The notes beneath the pieces are model-generated. The model ran no database searches and had not been told where the DNA came from. It saw nothing but the letters and a program-made list of their open reading frames with translations. The translations under genes and the position numbers were made by a program. Below are positions 1 to 8,868 of a stretch of 56,094 nucleotides of DNA, one piece after another. The stretch covers positions 1-56,094 of the forward strand of contig JACFNV010000005.1 of assembly GCA_019454675.1 (NCBI GenBank). Reading direction: 5' to 3'. The DNA comes from Gammaproteobacteria bacterium. Its GTDB lineage: Bacteria; Pseudomonadota; Gammaproteobacteria; Steroidobacterales; GCA-2729495. Each line of letters starts with the position of its first letter. Within the stretch, counting starts at the first letter, position 1.

Positions 1-37
1 CGCGCGGGCCCCGATGCGGGCGTGCCGCTGCAGGCCT

Positions 38-511
38 TCAGCTGCGGCTGGATGCCGGCTGGTCCTTGCCCGCGGGGTCTGCCGGCCGTTGCCACCTGCG
101 CATTCCCTCGCTCTTGCAGCCGGCCGGGTCGGCGGCGCATTCATCCATGCGCTGGCGCATCCGTTGCCGGCGCTCCTCGCAGCGGGCGGGGTCGGCAGCG
201 CATTTTTCCTGCATCTTCTGCAGGCGCCGGCGGTGCTTGTCGCGCTGCTGTTCGCAGGCAGCCGCATTGTCCTTGCACCACGCCTGACGCTCGGCCATGC
301 GGGCCTTCATCTTCTCGCATTGCGCCGGGTTCTCCTGGCACCAGCTTGCGGCCCGCTGGCGCATTTCGGTGCAGGCTTCAGGGTTGTCCCGGCACCAGGC
401 CGGTCCGGTGATTGCGGCAGGCGCCTCCGGCGTGGCCGCAGACAAAGTCCATGGCACCGAGGCGAGGCAGATCGCCATGCCGAGGCAGGCAAGCAGGGTT
501 CTGGCGGACAT
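38..511 (-). CDS. Secreted protein with five CX6C repeats
   Basis: Predicted 157-residue exported protein of unknown function. Residues 1-26 form a signal peptide ending near SAA. The mature part is helical, rich in Arg, Glu and Met, and carries five Cys pairs with identical spacing (C40/C47, C58/C65, C79/C86, C104/C111, C125/C132), most reading C-x-x-[ND]-P-x-x-C. The regular pairs suggest disulfide-closed helical hairpins or a periplasmic metal-binding role; this is inference. The start at 511 was chosen because AAGGAG lies 6 bases upstream and a signal peptide follows; the frame stays open further upstream but that part is antisense to xerC. It lies 94 bases after xerC on the same strand. 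I do not recognise the family. Confidence 0.72.
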   Translation of the reverse strand: MSARTLLACLGMAICLASVPWTLSAATPEAPAAITGPAWCRDNPEACTEMRQRAASWCQENPAQCEKMKARMAERQAWCKDNAAACEQQRDKHRRRLQKMQEKCAADPARCEERRQRMRQRMDECAADPAGCKSEGMRRWQRPADPAGKDQPASSRS

Positions 512-605
512 CGATGGCTCCTTGATCGGGGTGGCCTGAATGGCCGCCTGCTGCGGCGGCCGGATCATGCATGCGCCCATGCGGCGACTCACCATGGATC
601 GACAG

Positions 606-1556
606 TCAGCGCTGTCGCGGGTTCGACGCCGGGCCGTCATCGTCCTTCCGCTCCCTCGACGGCCTGCGTGCCCGTGGATGGGCCTTGTCGTAGACCTGTG
701 CCAGGTGCTGGAAGTCGAGGTGGGTGTAGATCTGCGTGGTGCTGATGTTGGCGTGCCCGAGCATCTCCTGGACGCCGCGCAGGTCGCCGCTGGATTCGAG
801 CAGGTGGCTGGCGAAGCTGTGGCGGAAGAGATGCGGATGCACGCGCTGGCCGAGGCCCGAGCGTCGCGCCCAATGGCTGACCCTGGCCTGCACCGTGCGC
901 GGGCTGATGCGCCCGCCGCGCGTGCCGGTGAACACGGCCCGCTCGTCGATGGCGGCCATGCCGGCACGCTGGCGCAGCCAGGCCGCCACGGCCTCGCGGG
1001 CGACGCGGCCTACCGGCACCAGGCGCGTCTTGCGGCCCTTGCCGGTGACCCGCACCAGGCCTTCGGCGAGGTCGATGTCGCCGAGGTCGAGCCCCACCAG
1101 CTCGGCCAGGCGCAGGCCCGAGGAATACAGCAGCTCGAGCATGGCGCGGTCGCGGATGGCGAGCGGCGTGTCGCCGCCGATCGCCAGCAGGTGGGCCATC
1201 TGGTCGACATCCAGCGTGGTCGGCAGCTTGCGTGCCGCCCGCGGGGCGGAGACGCCGGTGCCCGGGTTGACGCTGATCTCGCCCTCGCGGACCAGGTAGC
1301 GCAGGAAGCTGCGCACACCCGACAGCCGTCGCTGGATGCTGCGCGGGCTCAGCCCGTGGCCATGGCTGGTGGCGGCGAAGCGGCGCAGGTGGTGCACCTT
1401 GAGCTCGCGCCAGGCGGCGATGCCCTCGGCATCGCAGAAGGCGGCAAGGCAGTCGAGGTCGCGCCGATAGGCGCTGGCGGTGTGCTTCGACAGGCGACGC
1501 TCCAGCGCCAGGTGCGAGAGGAAGGCTTCCGCCTTCAGCCACTCAGCCCGTTGCAT
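606..1556 (-). CDS. xerC: Tyrosine recombinase XerC
   Basis: Site-specific recombinase that, with XerD, resolves chromosome dimers at dif during division. The 316 residues comprise an N-terminal SAM-like core-binding domain (about 1-100) and a C-terminal catalytic domain. All catalytic residues are visible: R149 (SGLRLAEL), K173 (TGKGRKTR), H242 and R245 (HLFRHSFASHLL), H268 (LGHANIS) and nucleophile Y277 (TQIYTHL). It follows dapF and the DUF484 gene on the same strand, the standard gammaproteobacterial order, 55 bases after the DUF484 stop. It is a housekeeping recombinase and does not mark a mobile element. Confidence 0.96.
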   Translation of the reverse strand: MQRAEWLKAEAFLSHLALERRLSKHTASAYRRDLDCLAAFCDAEGIAAWRELKVHHLRRFAATSHGHGLSPRSIQRRLSGVRSFLRYLVREGEISVNPGTGVSAPRAARKLPTTLDVDQMAHLLAIGGDTPLAIRDRAMLELLYSSGLRLAELVGLDLGDIDLAEGLVRVTGKGRKTRLVPVGRVAREAVAAWLRQRAGMAAIDERAVFTGTRGGRISPRTVQARVSHWARRSGLGQRVHPHLFRHSFASHLLESSGDLRGVQEMLGHANISTTQIYTHLDFQHLAQVYDKAHPRARRPSRERKDDDGPASNPRQR

Positions 1557-1611
1557 GCCCCGTTCCCACGGCTTGCTGCTCCGCCAGGCGCTGGCGTGCC
1601 GTCGTTGCCGC

Positions 1612-2310
1612 TCAGTGCAGGCTCAGCGCGCAGGCGGTGAGCTCGCCCAGCCGGGCCAGGAAGTCGATGCTCTGGCCGGGGTGGAAGTGCTCCGGATCGC
1701 GGCTGCCGATGGCGAGGAAGCCGAATTCCGAGTGGGGCCCGAGCGGCACCAGCGCCATCGACTGGATGTGGCTGTCCGGCCCGAAGAGGAAGTCGCGCTG
1801 CGCCTCGCGCGGGCGCGAGCAGCGCGGCGTCGAGCCCTGCAGGAAGCTCTTGAAGGGACCGAGCACCGGGTCCTCGCGGTGCATCACGCGGATGAAGCTG
1901 GAATGCCCCTGCAGCAGCCCCGGCACGCTGTCGAAGAGGATCAGGCCCGCCTCGTCGACGGCAAAGCCGTCGCGCAGCTGCTCGTCGAGGCTGTCGATGA
2001 CCGCCTCGCGGCTGCGGGCACGCATGAGCTGCAGGGCGAGCGCGTGGATGCGGGCTGCCAGGCGGTCGTTGCCGTGGGCGACCTCGAGCAGCTCCTTGAG
2101 CCGGCTTTCCATGGCCAGGTTGCGCTGGCGCAGCACCTCCAGCTGGCGTTCCACCAGCGAGATGGCGCCACCCGTGGTGTGGTGCGGCAGGCGCAGCGTG
2201 GCCAGCAGGCCGAGGTTGCGCTCGAAGAAATCCGGGTGTGCACGCAGGTACTCGGCGATGGCTTCATCGGCGATTGCTGCGGGTTCAGCCTGTCGTGTGG
2301 CGGTGCTCAT
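1612..2310 (-). CDS. DUF484 family protein
   Basis: A 232-residue soluble protein of the DUF484 family, found between dapF and xerC in most gammaproteobacteria. The N-terminus (about 20-45, with AEYLRAHPDFFERN) is the family hallmark. A coiled-coil segment (about 50-85) follows, then a GAF-like C-terminal half. The function is not established. The start overlaps the dapF stop by 4 bases (ATGA), so translation is probably coupled to dapF. Confidence 0.93.
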   Translation of the reverse strand: MSTATRQAEPAAIADEAIAEYLRAHPDFFERNLGLLATLRLPHHTTGGAISLVERQLEVLRQRNLAMESRLKELLEVAHGNDRLAARIHALALQLMRARSREAVIDSLDEQLRDGFAVDEAGLILFDSVPGLLQGHSSFIRVMHREDPVLGPFKSFLQGSTPRCSRPREAQRDFLFGPDSHIQSMALVPLGPHSEFGFLAIGSRDPEHFHPGQSIDFLARLGELTACALSLH

Positions 2311-3125
2311 AAGTCTGCCGTTCCTTCGAATACGCGAATCGCCTCGCCCGTCAGCCAGGCGGCGGATCCCGGCCCCTCCCAGCGTACCAGCAGATCGCCG
2401 CCGGGCAGGTCGACATGCACCCGCGCTGCCAGCCAGCCCGCCTGCCGGCCGACCACGGCAGCAGCGCAGGCGCCGGTGCCGCAGGCTCGTGTCTCGCCGA
2501 CACCGCGTTCGAAGACGCGCAGCCGGATGTGTCCGGGATCGAGCACCTGCATGAAACCGATGTTAGCACGGTTCGGAAAACGCTCATGGCGCTCGAGGAG
2601 CGGGCCGAGCCGCGCCACCGGCGCGGTGTCGACGTCGTCCACGCGGATCACCGCATGCGGGTTGCCGAGCGAGACCACGCGCAGCTCGATGTCCTCGCCC
2701 GCGGCCTGCACCACGTAGCTGTCTGCCGCGGCCCCGGCGATGAAGGGAATGCGCCCGGGGGCGAATTCCGGCACGGCGATTTCCACGCTCACCAGGCCAT
2801 CGTCCTCGATGCGTGCCCGCGAGCTGCCGCCGCGGTGGCCGAGCACCAGCGTGTCGCCGCGGCCGGGTGCCACCAGGCGCGCGATGCAGCGTGCGCCATT
2901 GCCACACTGCTCGGCCTCCGAGCCATCGGTGTTGAAGATGCGGTAGTAGAGCGCGGTTCCGGGGCTGCGCGGCGCCTCCAGCCAGAGCAGCTGGTCGAAG
3001 CCGATGCCGGTCTTGCGGTCGGCCAGGGCGCGGATGGCAGCTGCGGAAGGCAGCGGCATGTCGCCGGCCTGCACCACGACGAAGTCGTTGCCGAGGCCGT
3101 GCATCTTGGTGAAGGAAATGCGCAT
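2307..3125 (-). CDS. dapF: Diaminopimelate epimerase
   Basis: Cytoplasmic PLP-independent epimerase converting LL- to meso-diaminopimelate for lysine and peptidoglycan synthesis. The 272-residue protein starts with MRISFTKMHGLGNDF, the classic family N-terminus, which fixes the start at 3125. The two catalytic cysteines are in EQCGNGARC and TRACGTGACA. It is the first gene of the dapF-DUF484-xerC unit. The start codon lies about 25 bases downstream of a TATAAT element. Confidence 0.97.
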   Translation of the reverse strand: MRISFTKMHGLGNDFVVVQAGDMPLPSAAAIRALADRKTGIGFDQLLWLEAPRSPGTALYYRIFNTDGSEAEQCGNGARCIARLVAPGRGDTLVLGHRGGSSRARIEDDGLVSVEIAVPEFAPGRIPFIAGAAADSYVVQAAGEDIELRVVSLGNPHAVIRVDDVDTAPVARLGPLLERHERFPNRANIGFMQVLDPGHIRLRVFERGVGETRACGTGACAAAVVGRQAGWLAARVHVDLPGGDLLVRWEGPGSAAWLTGEAIRVFEGTADL

Positions 3126-3149
3126 GGCGGTGATTCGTGGCGGGCGGTC

Positions 3150-3175
3150 ATTATACCGGCATGGACTTTTGTCAA
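3150..3175 (-). promoter_or_regulatory. Candidate dapF operon promoter
   Basis: On the minus strand TTGACA (3175-3170) is followed by TATAAT (3155-3150). Both hexamers match the sigma70 consensus, but the spacer is only 14 bases, short of the usual 16-18, so strength or exact assignment is uncertain. Initiation about 7 bases past the -10 would give a leader of roughly 18 bases before dapF. Confidence 0.45.
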
Positions 3176-3281
3176 GTCGCCCAGTACCTTTTGCCCATCC
3201 GGCGTGAAGACTCGACTGGATGAGCGGCGAAGGATAACGCCGACGCCGATGGTCCGAATGTGGGCTGGAGGAAAAAGAACG

Positions 3282-3932
3282 ATGCGTTACATCATGGTGC
3301 TCAATGCCAAGGGCGGCTGCGGCAAAAGCACGCTTGCCACCAATCTCGCCAGTTATTACGCCACCCAGGGCAAGCGTACGGTGCTGGCTGATTTCGATCC
3401 GCAGTGCTCTGCCCTGGACTGGCTGTCCAGGCGGCCGGCGGATCGTCCGCCCATCGAGGGCGTGGAGGCCCATCGGCATGGCCTGCGCGGCGTGCCGCGC
3501 AACGCGGAGGTGGTCATCATCGATGCGCCGGCGCGGGTGCATGGCGCCGAGCTCACCGCCATGGTGCGCCACGCCGAGACCATCATCGTGCCGGTGTTGC
3601 CATCGACCATCGACATCACCGCCGCCAGCCAGTTTCTCGAGAAGCTTGCCGAAGTCGGGCGGGTGGAGCGCCGGCAGGTGCGCGTGGCCGTGGTCGCCAA
3701 CCGCGTGCGCGACAACACGCTGATCGCCGGCGAGCTCGACGAGTACCTCGATGGCCTGAAGACACCCTACGTGGCCAAGCTGCGCGAGGCGCAGAACTAC
3801 ATCCGCGCCTATACCCGGGGCCTGGGCATTTTCGAGCTGCCGGAGTACCTGGCCTGGCCCGACTGGGAGCAGTGGGAGCCGCTGCTCGAGTGGCTGGGCA
3901 GCCGCCGCAGCCGTCCTGCCGTCGCCGCCTGA
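3282..3932 (+). CDS. Orphan ParA/MinD-type ATPase
   Basis: A 216-residue ParA-family P-loop ATPase. The deviant Walker A motif is KGGCGKST at residues 10-17 (signature lysine K10, catalytic K15), and VVIIDAPA is the Walker B region. The first five residues run straight into the P-loop strand, so there is no N-terminal DNA-binding domain, as in the short ParA/MipZ-like class. GGAGG lies upstream of the chosen ATG. No parB or parS-like partner is nearby, so the cargo cannot be named. It is divergent from dapF and convergent with hemY. Confidence 0.9.
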   Translation: MRYIMVLNAKGGCGKSTLATNLASYYATQGKRTVLADFDPQCSALDWLSRRPADRPPIEGVEAHRHGLRGVPRNAEVVIIDAPARVHGAELTAMVRHAETIIVPVLPSTIDITAASQFLEKLAEVGRVERRQVRVAVVANRVRDNTLIAGELDEYLDGLKTPYVAKLREAQNYIRAYTRGLGIFELPEYLAWPDWEQWEPLLEWLGSRRSRPAVAA

Positions 3933-3943
3933 GGTCCCCGGGA

Positions 3944-3978
3944 GGCGCGCCGGCCCTGGTTAGCCGGGGCGGCGCGCC
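3944..3978. terminator. GC-rich hairpin at the parA/hemY junction
   Basis: Arms of 13 bases (3944-3956 and 3966-3978) pair with one mismatch around a 9-base loop; each arm contains the palindrome GGCGCGCC. It lies between two convergent genes and overlaps the 3' end of hemY. No U-tract follows on either strand, so it is at best a weak or Rho-assisted bidirectional terminator. Confidence 0.4.
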
Positions 3979-5162
3979 AGTCCGGTCGTCGTGGCCGGGC
4001 CGCCGAGGCTCAGGCCGAGGCCGCGCTGCCAGGCGCGGGCGGCGGCCTCGTGTTCGCCGATGCGCTCGAGCAGCTGCCCGAGGGCGGCGCAGGTTTCCGC
4101 GGCAGGCCTGATCGACAGGCTGGTTTCCAGATAGCTGCGCGCCTTGCCCCACAGCTGGTTGCGGAAGGAGAGCCGGCCGGCGGCGAGCAGCAGTTCCGGG
4201 TCCTCCGGATGCTCGCGCAGGAAGGCCTCGGCATGTTTCAGCTGCTGCGCGGTGCCGGGGACCACCAGTTCGCCGTAGAAGCGGACCAGGCCGGCATCCC
4301 AGGTATCGCGCAGCGCCTGGCGGACTTCCGCCACGGCGGCGACCGCCGAGCCGGCATGCACCAGTGCCCGGGCGCGGGCCAGTACCAGGCGCGGGTCACG
4401 CCGCAGCACCTTCGGCACTTCGTTCCATAGCGTCTCGAGACCGGCCTTGTCGAGCCCGGGCTCGACGAGCAGCGCCTCGAAGGCATCCACGGTCCAGCGG
4501 TTGAGCCGTGCCTGCGGCATGGGCGGCATGGCGCGCAGGGTGGGCAGCAGGGCGAGCAGCCCGCGCCAGTCCTGTCGGCGCCAGTGCAGGGCGGCCAGCA
4601 GTTTCAGTGCCTGGGCGTGTTTGGGATTGCGTTCGCGGATGCGGTCGAGCGTCGCCAGCGCTTCGTCGAAGGCCTGGTCATCCATCTGCATCTCGGCCTG
4701 GGCGAGCAGCACGGCATCGGCCGCGGCTGGCTCCTGCTCGTAGGCCAGGCGCAGCCAGCCGTCGCGGCGGGCGGTGTCGTTGCGCTGGTGGGCGAGGCGG
4801 GCGGCCGCCAGGTAATTCATCAGCGGCGCACCGCTGCGGCGGGCGCCGCGGGTCAGGAGCCGTTCGCCGCGATCGAGCTTGCCCTCGGCGATGGCGATGT
4901 AGCCGCGGGTGGCCTGGCGCCCGGCCCAGCGCAGGCGGGCGCGTGCGGTGGCCTCGCCGAGCTGGCGCGGCACCCGCCACAGCCAGGCCAGCAGGCGCAC
5001 CGCCAGGTAGGCGAGCACCAGCAGGCCGCCGGCCACGGGGACCGAGGTTTCGACGGTATAGCCCGCGAAGCTCAGCAGTACGTAGCCGTTGTCCTCCATG
5101 AGGAAGGAGGCGGCCAGGGCTCCCAGGGCAAGCGCCAGGACGATGAGCACGCCAACCCTCAT
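3960..5162 (-). CDS. hemY: HemY-type membrane TPR protein
   Basis: A 400-residue inner-membrane protein of the proteobacterial HemY family (not protoporphyrinogen oxidase). Two hydrophobic segments (about 1-19 and 41-62) are followed by a helical TPR-rich region from about 85, with repeats such as GEHEAAARAWQRGL at the end. The family is linked to late heme biosynthesis but has no proven enzymatic role. The start overlaps the hemX stop by 4 bases (ATGA), so the two are co-translated. hemC and hemD, usually just upstream of hemX, are not present here. Confidence 0.92.
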   Translation of the reverse strand: MRVGVLIVLALALGALAASFLMEDNGYVLLSFAGYTVETSVPVAGGLLVLAYLAVRLLAWLWRVPRQLGEATARARLRWAGRQATRGYIAIAEGKLDRGERLLTRGARRSGAPLMNYLAAARLAHQRNDTARRDGWLRLAYEQEPAAADAVLLAQAEMQMDDQAFDEALATLDRIRERNPKHAQALKLLAALHWRRQDWRGLLALLPTLRAMPPMPQARLNRWTVDAFEALLVEPGLDKAGLETLWNEVPKVLRRDPRLVLARARALVHAGSAVAAVAEVRQALRDTWDAGLVRFYGELVVPGTAQQLKHAEAFLREHPEDPELLLAAGRLSFRNQLWGKARSYLETSLSIRPAAETCAALGQLLERIGEHEAAARAWQRGLGLSLGGPATTTGLARRPG

Positions 5163-6181
5163 GGCCGTGCTTCCAGCTCCTGGAGGCGTGTCAGTTCGGC
5201 CAGCGAGCCGCTGATGTCGGGTATCTGCTCGGCCAGCACCCCGCCGCTGATGGCATCCAGGCTGGCCAGTGCCGCCGCTCCGGCGCCACCCTGCGTGTCG
5301 TAGTAGTGCAGGAGTTGCCCGCGCACCGCGGCGAGCGAGCGCCGCAGGATGTCGGTCTCGCCACGCAGCAGCGCGAGCCGCGCCAGCTGCAGCTCGAGCC
5401 CGAGGCTCTGCGCCACGAGGCCGGCGGCCCCGGCCTCGGGCAGCGGGACAGGTGGCCCCTCGGTGCGGCGTACGCTGACCACGCTGCTGAAGGCGTTGCG
5501 CAGCACCTGCAGGGCCCTTGCGCCGCCACCCATGCCCTCGGGGGCGGGCGCAGCCTGCGGCTTGAAGGCATCGGGCGGCTGGCGCAGCGGCAGATCGCGG
5601 ATCTGTTCAGCGAGGGTGTCGAGTTGCAGGCTGAGCCCGGCGGTGTCCACGGTGCCGACCGCGCGCAGCGCGGCCTGCTCCGAGCTGATGAGCCTGCGCA
5701 CCGGCAGCAGGCGCGGATCCTCCGCCTCGCGGAGATAGTCATCGGCGGCCTCGAGCGCGGCCAGCGCGCCGCGGCTGTCGTGGGCAAGCCGCGCTTGGGC
5801 GTTGGCCAGCTGCAGGAAGTGGGTGGCCTGGCTGGCCAGCCAGAGGCGGCGTCCCTGGTTGCCACCCGCTGCTTCGGTGCGCGCTGCCTCGAGCGCGCCG
5901 AGGCGCGCGGCAAGCTCGCCGGCATCCACGCCCGTCTCCCCGGCGCGGGCGAGGAGCCTGTCGACATCGCCGCGCAGGCGTCGCAGCTGATCCTGCAGGG
6001 TGGTGGCTTGCTGCTGCACCCTGGCCAGCTCGTCGGTGGTGGTCGCGACGGGCCGGAACGAGCGGTCCAGGCCCAGCCACTGTGCGGCGATGGCCGCCAG
6101 TGCCACCACTGCCAGCAGCAGGGCGATGCGCCCGCTGCGCGGGTTCCTTGGTTCTGGCGTGTCGTCGGCTGGTCCGCTCAT
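5159..6181 (-). CDS. hemX: HemX-like protein
   Basis: A 340-residue single-pass membrane protein of the HemX family: short cytoplasmic N-terminus, one transmembrane helix (about 18-36), a coiled coil (about 45-75), then a helical C-terminal domain containing RLWLASQATHFLQLAN, typical of the family. Earlier called uroporphyrinogen III C-methyltransferase, but this class lacks the SAM methyltransferase domain. The start at 6181 is chosen by homology; no good ribosome-binding site precedes it, and an in-frame ATG at 6280 gives an implausible extension. It forms a two-gene unit with hemY. Confidence 0.88.
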   Translation of the reverse strand: MSGPADDTPEPRNPRSGRIALLLAVVALAAIAAQWLGLDRSFRPVATTTDELARVQQQATTLQDQLRRLRGDVDRLLARAGETGVDAGELAARLGALEAARTEAAGGNQGRRLWLASQATHFLQLANAQARLAHDSRGALAALEAADDYLREAEDPRLLPVRRLISSEQAALRAVGTVDTAGLSLQLDTLAEQIRDLPLRQPPDAFKPQAAPAPEGMGGGARALQVLRNAFSSVVSVRRTEGPPVPLPEAGAAGLVAQSLGLELQLARLALLRGETDILRRSLAAVRGQLLHYYDTQGGAGAAALASLDAISGGVLAEQIPDISGSLAELTRLQELEARP

Positions 6182-6324
6182 GGCGGGAGGCCCGTGTGGT
6201 TGCAGGGACAGGGGATCATTCTGCCATGCCGGGGCAGCGGCGTCGGCATGCGGGCATGTCCGTCGGCAGGCCTGGACCATGCCACCGGGTGGCCGGGCAG
6301 GACCGGCAGGCGCTCGCGTTGCGT

Positions 6325-7254
6325 TCAGCCGGGGCTGAGAATGCGCTGCGCCCAGGCCGCGGCCTTGTGTTCGAAGAGCACCAGCGCCACGCCGGCCAGC
6401 ACCAGCAGCGCGCCCAGCAGGCTCGAGGTCGTCACCGCCTCATCGAGTACCGCGGCACCGAGGAACATGGCGATCACCGGATTGACCACGGCGTAGGTGG
6501 TGACCTTTTCGGCCGGCCAGCGGCTCAGCAGCCAGAGATAGCACCACTGGGTGAGCAGGCTGCCGAACAGGGCGAGGTACAGCACGCCCAGCCAGGCCGG
6601 TGCGCTGACCCGGGCGAGATCGAGGCTGGAGAACTCGTCGTTCAACAGGCCCGCCGCGCAGAGGAAGGCGGCGCCCGCCGCCATCTGGCCGCAGAGCAGG
6701 GCCAGCAGGCGCTCGCGCGGCACGGCGTCGCGCTGGACCAGCGTGCCGACGCTCCAGGTGAGTACGGCGAGGGCCAGGCATGCCACGTAGCCGATCCCGG
6801 CCAGGCCGGTGGTGGCGGTGGTCTGCCGGACCAGCAGCGTGACCCCGCCGACGCCCGCCGCCAGGCCGATGCCCGTCCAGATGCTGGGGCGTCGCCTGGC
6901 AAAGAAGCCCCAGTCCACGAGCGTGACGCAGATCGGGATGGTGGAGTTCAGCAGCGCGGCGATGCCGGAGGGCACCTGCTGCATGGCAAAGACGGTAAAG
7001 CCATTGCCGCAGCCGCAGAGCAGCACGCCGCTGATGACCACCGTGCGCACCGGCAGGCCTGCCATGGGCCTCGGCTGGCGCAGCCGCAGGCCCGCATACA
7101 GCACCACGGCAGCCAGCGTGTAGCGCATGGCGGCCGAGAGGAATGGCGGGAGGTCGCGCAGCACGATGGCAACGGCCAGGTAGGTCGTGCCCCAGACGAC
7201 GAGGACACAAAGGAAGGCAAGCAGGATGGCTGACCTGGGGGCGTGCTGATCCAT
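6325..7254 (-). CDS. EamA-family transporter
   Basis: A 309-residue inner-membrane protein with about ten hydrophobic helices in two repeated EamA halves, as in drug/metabolite exporters of the RhaT/YdcZ type. LLNSTIPICVTLVDW ends the first repeat and AVVNPVIAMFLGAAVLDE is the characteristic motif of the second. The substrate cannot be told from sequence. GGAG lies 7 bases before the ATG at 7254. It follows comM on the same strand after 85 bases. Confidence 0.93.
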   Translation of the reverse strand: MDQHAPRSAILLAFLCVLVVWGTTYLAVAIVLRDLPPFLSAAMRYTLAAVVLYAGLRLRQPRPMAGLPVRTVVISGVLLCGCGNGFTVFAMQQVPSGIAALLNSTIPICVTLVDWGFFARRRPSIWTGIGLAAGVGGVTLLVRQTTATTGLAGIGYVACLALAVLTWSVGTLVQRDAVPRERLLALLCGQMAAGAAFLCAAGLLNDEFSSLDLARVSAPAWLGVLYLALFGSLLTQWCYLWLLSRWPAEKVTTYAVVNPVIAMFLGAAVLDEAVTTSSLLGALLVLAGVALVLFEHKAAAWAQRILSPG

Positions 7255-7339
7255 CGGGGGCTCCACCCGCTGCCGGAAGAGGGGCGGGTGGCGCATGGTA
7301 CGGCAGAAGCCGCTGACCAGGTATCGGCACCCGGGCGCT

Positions 7340-8842
7340 TCAGGTGACTGCGCGCAGGCAGCTCGTGCGCAGGCCGAGTGCCTCGGCCACGTGCCCTGCG
7401 GCGATATCGTCCGTGCCGGCGAGGTCGGCGATCGTGCGCGCCACCCGCAGCACGCTGTGGCAGGCGCGGTGCGAGAGCTGCAGCCGGGCCGCTGCCCTTT
7501 CCAGCAGCTGCAGGCCGTCGCCCCGTGGCAGGCACCAGTCGCGGATGCCGTCGGCGGGCAGTGCCGCGTTGACTTTCCCGGCGCGTGCCAGCTGGCGGCA
7601 ACGTGCGGCCGCCACCCGCGTGGCCACTGCCGCCGAGGCTTCGCCGGGAGCGCCGGTCTCGCCGAGGCGGATCTCGCCACGGATGACCGGCAGGCGCAGG
7701 TCGATGCGATCCAGCAGCGGGCCGGAGAGCCGCTCCTGGTAGCGGCGGATCTGCTCGGGCGAGCAACGGCAGGGCAGGACGGGATCGCCGTAGTGGCCGC
7801 AGGGACAGGGGTTCATGGCAGCCACCAGCTGGAACCTGGCGGGGAACTCGAGCGTGCGCGCCGCCCGTGCGACGGTGATGCGCCCGGTTTCCAGCGGCTC
7901 GCGCAGCGCTTCGAGGGTGGCACGGGCAAACTCGGGCAGTTCGTCGAGGAACAGGATGCCGTGGTGCGCCAGGGATATCTCTCCCGGGCGCGGCCAGCTC
8001 CCCCCACCGACGAGGGAGGCCGTGGTGGCGGTGTGGTGCGGGGCACGAAAGGGTCGCTCGGCCCAGCTTGCGGTGGGCGGGTTGCCTGCCAGCGAGTTGA
8101 GCGCCGCGCTCTCGGCCGCCTCTTCCTCGCTCATTGGTGGCAGCAGGCCGGGCAGCCTGCGCGCCAGCATGCTCTTGCCGGTGCCGGGCGGGCCCGCGAA
8201 GAGGAGGTTGTGGCCTCCCGCCGCGGCGATCTCCAGTGCCCGCTTGGCCAGTTCCTGTCCGCGGATGTCCTGCAGGTCATCGGTCGACGGGGTCTTGCCG
8301 GCCGGTGGCAGGACCGCTGCCGGCAGCGCAAGCTCTCCCTGCAGGAAGCGCAGCACCGGCAGCAGGTGTTCGGCCAGCAGGATGCCCGCATCGCGCAGCA
8401 GCCCCGCCTCGCCGGCGCAGCCCGCGGGGACCACCACGCTGCGGCCCGCACGCCGCGCGCCGAGCAGCGCGGGCAGGAGGCCCGACAACGGGCGCAGCAT
8501 GCCGGTGAAGCCCAGCTCGCCCAGCAGCTCGACCTCGGCGAGGCGATCCGCGGGGACCTGGCCGGAGGCGGCCAGCACGCCCACCGCGATGGCCAGGTCG
8601 TAGCGGCCGCCGTGCTTGGGCAGGTCGGCGGGCGCCAGGTTGACGACGATCTTGCGGCTGGGGAACTCGAAGCCGCACTGGCCGATGGCCGCCCGTACCC
8701 GCTCGCGGCTTTCCTTGACGGTGGTTTCGGCGAGACCGACGATGGCAAGGCCCGGCAGCCCGCCGCTCAGGCAAACCTCGACGCTGACCTCGGGGGCCTC
8801 GAGCCCCAGCTCGCCGCGGGTCATGGTGCATGCCAGGCGCAC
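7340..8842 (-). CDS. comM: ComM/YifB Mg-chelatase-like ATPase
   Basis: A 500-residue hexameric helicase of the YifB/ComM family, which promotes branch migration during natural transformation in gammaproteobacteria. An N-terminal Lon-like domain (about 1-180; VEVCLSGGLPGLAIVGLAE) precedes an AAA+ module with Walker A GPPGTGKS, then a C-terminal Mg-chelatase domain with a CPCGHYGDP...CRC cysteine cluster. I chose a GTG start at 8842 rather than the ATG seven codons in, because GGAG precedes it and residues 1-12 align with the usual family N-terminus. Adjacent to ubiK, a common gammaproteobacterial pairing. Confidence 0.94.
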   Translation of the reverse strand: MRLACTMTRGELGLEAPEVSVEVCLSGGLPGLAIVGLAETTVKESRERVRAAIGQCGFEFPSRKIVVNLAPADLPKHGGRYDLAIAVGVLAASGQVPADRLAEVELLGELGFTGMLRPLSGLLPALLGARRAGRSVVVPAGCAGEAGLLRDAGILLAEHLLPVLRFLQGELALPAAVLPPAGKTPSTDDLQDIRGQELAKRALEIAAAGGHNLLFAGPPGTGKSMLARRLPGLLPPMSEEEAAESAALNSLAGNPPTASWAERPFRAPHHTATTASLVGGGSWPRPGEISLAHHGILFLDELPEFARATLEALREPLETGRITVARAARTLEFPARFQLVAAMNPCPCGHYGDPVLPCRCSPEQIRRYQERLSGPLLDRIDLRLPVIRGEIRLGETGAPGEASAAVATRVAAARCRQLARAGKVNAALPADGIRDWCLPRGDGLQLLERAAARLQLSHRACHSVLRVARTIADLAGTDDIAAGHVAEALGLRTSCLRAVT

Positions 8843-8868
8843 AGGCTGCTCCCCGCCCGCGACGCGGG

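Noticed and set aside
606..1556. Tyrosine recombinase next to possible mobile DNA
   Set aside because: Motifs and position after dapF/DUF484 identify chromosomal XerC; no att repeats, phage genes or insertion-sequence ends are present.
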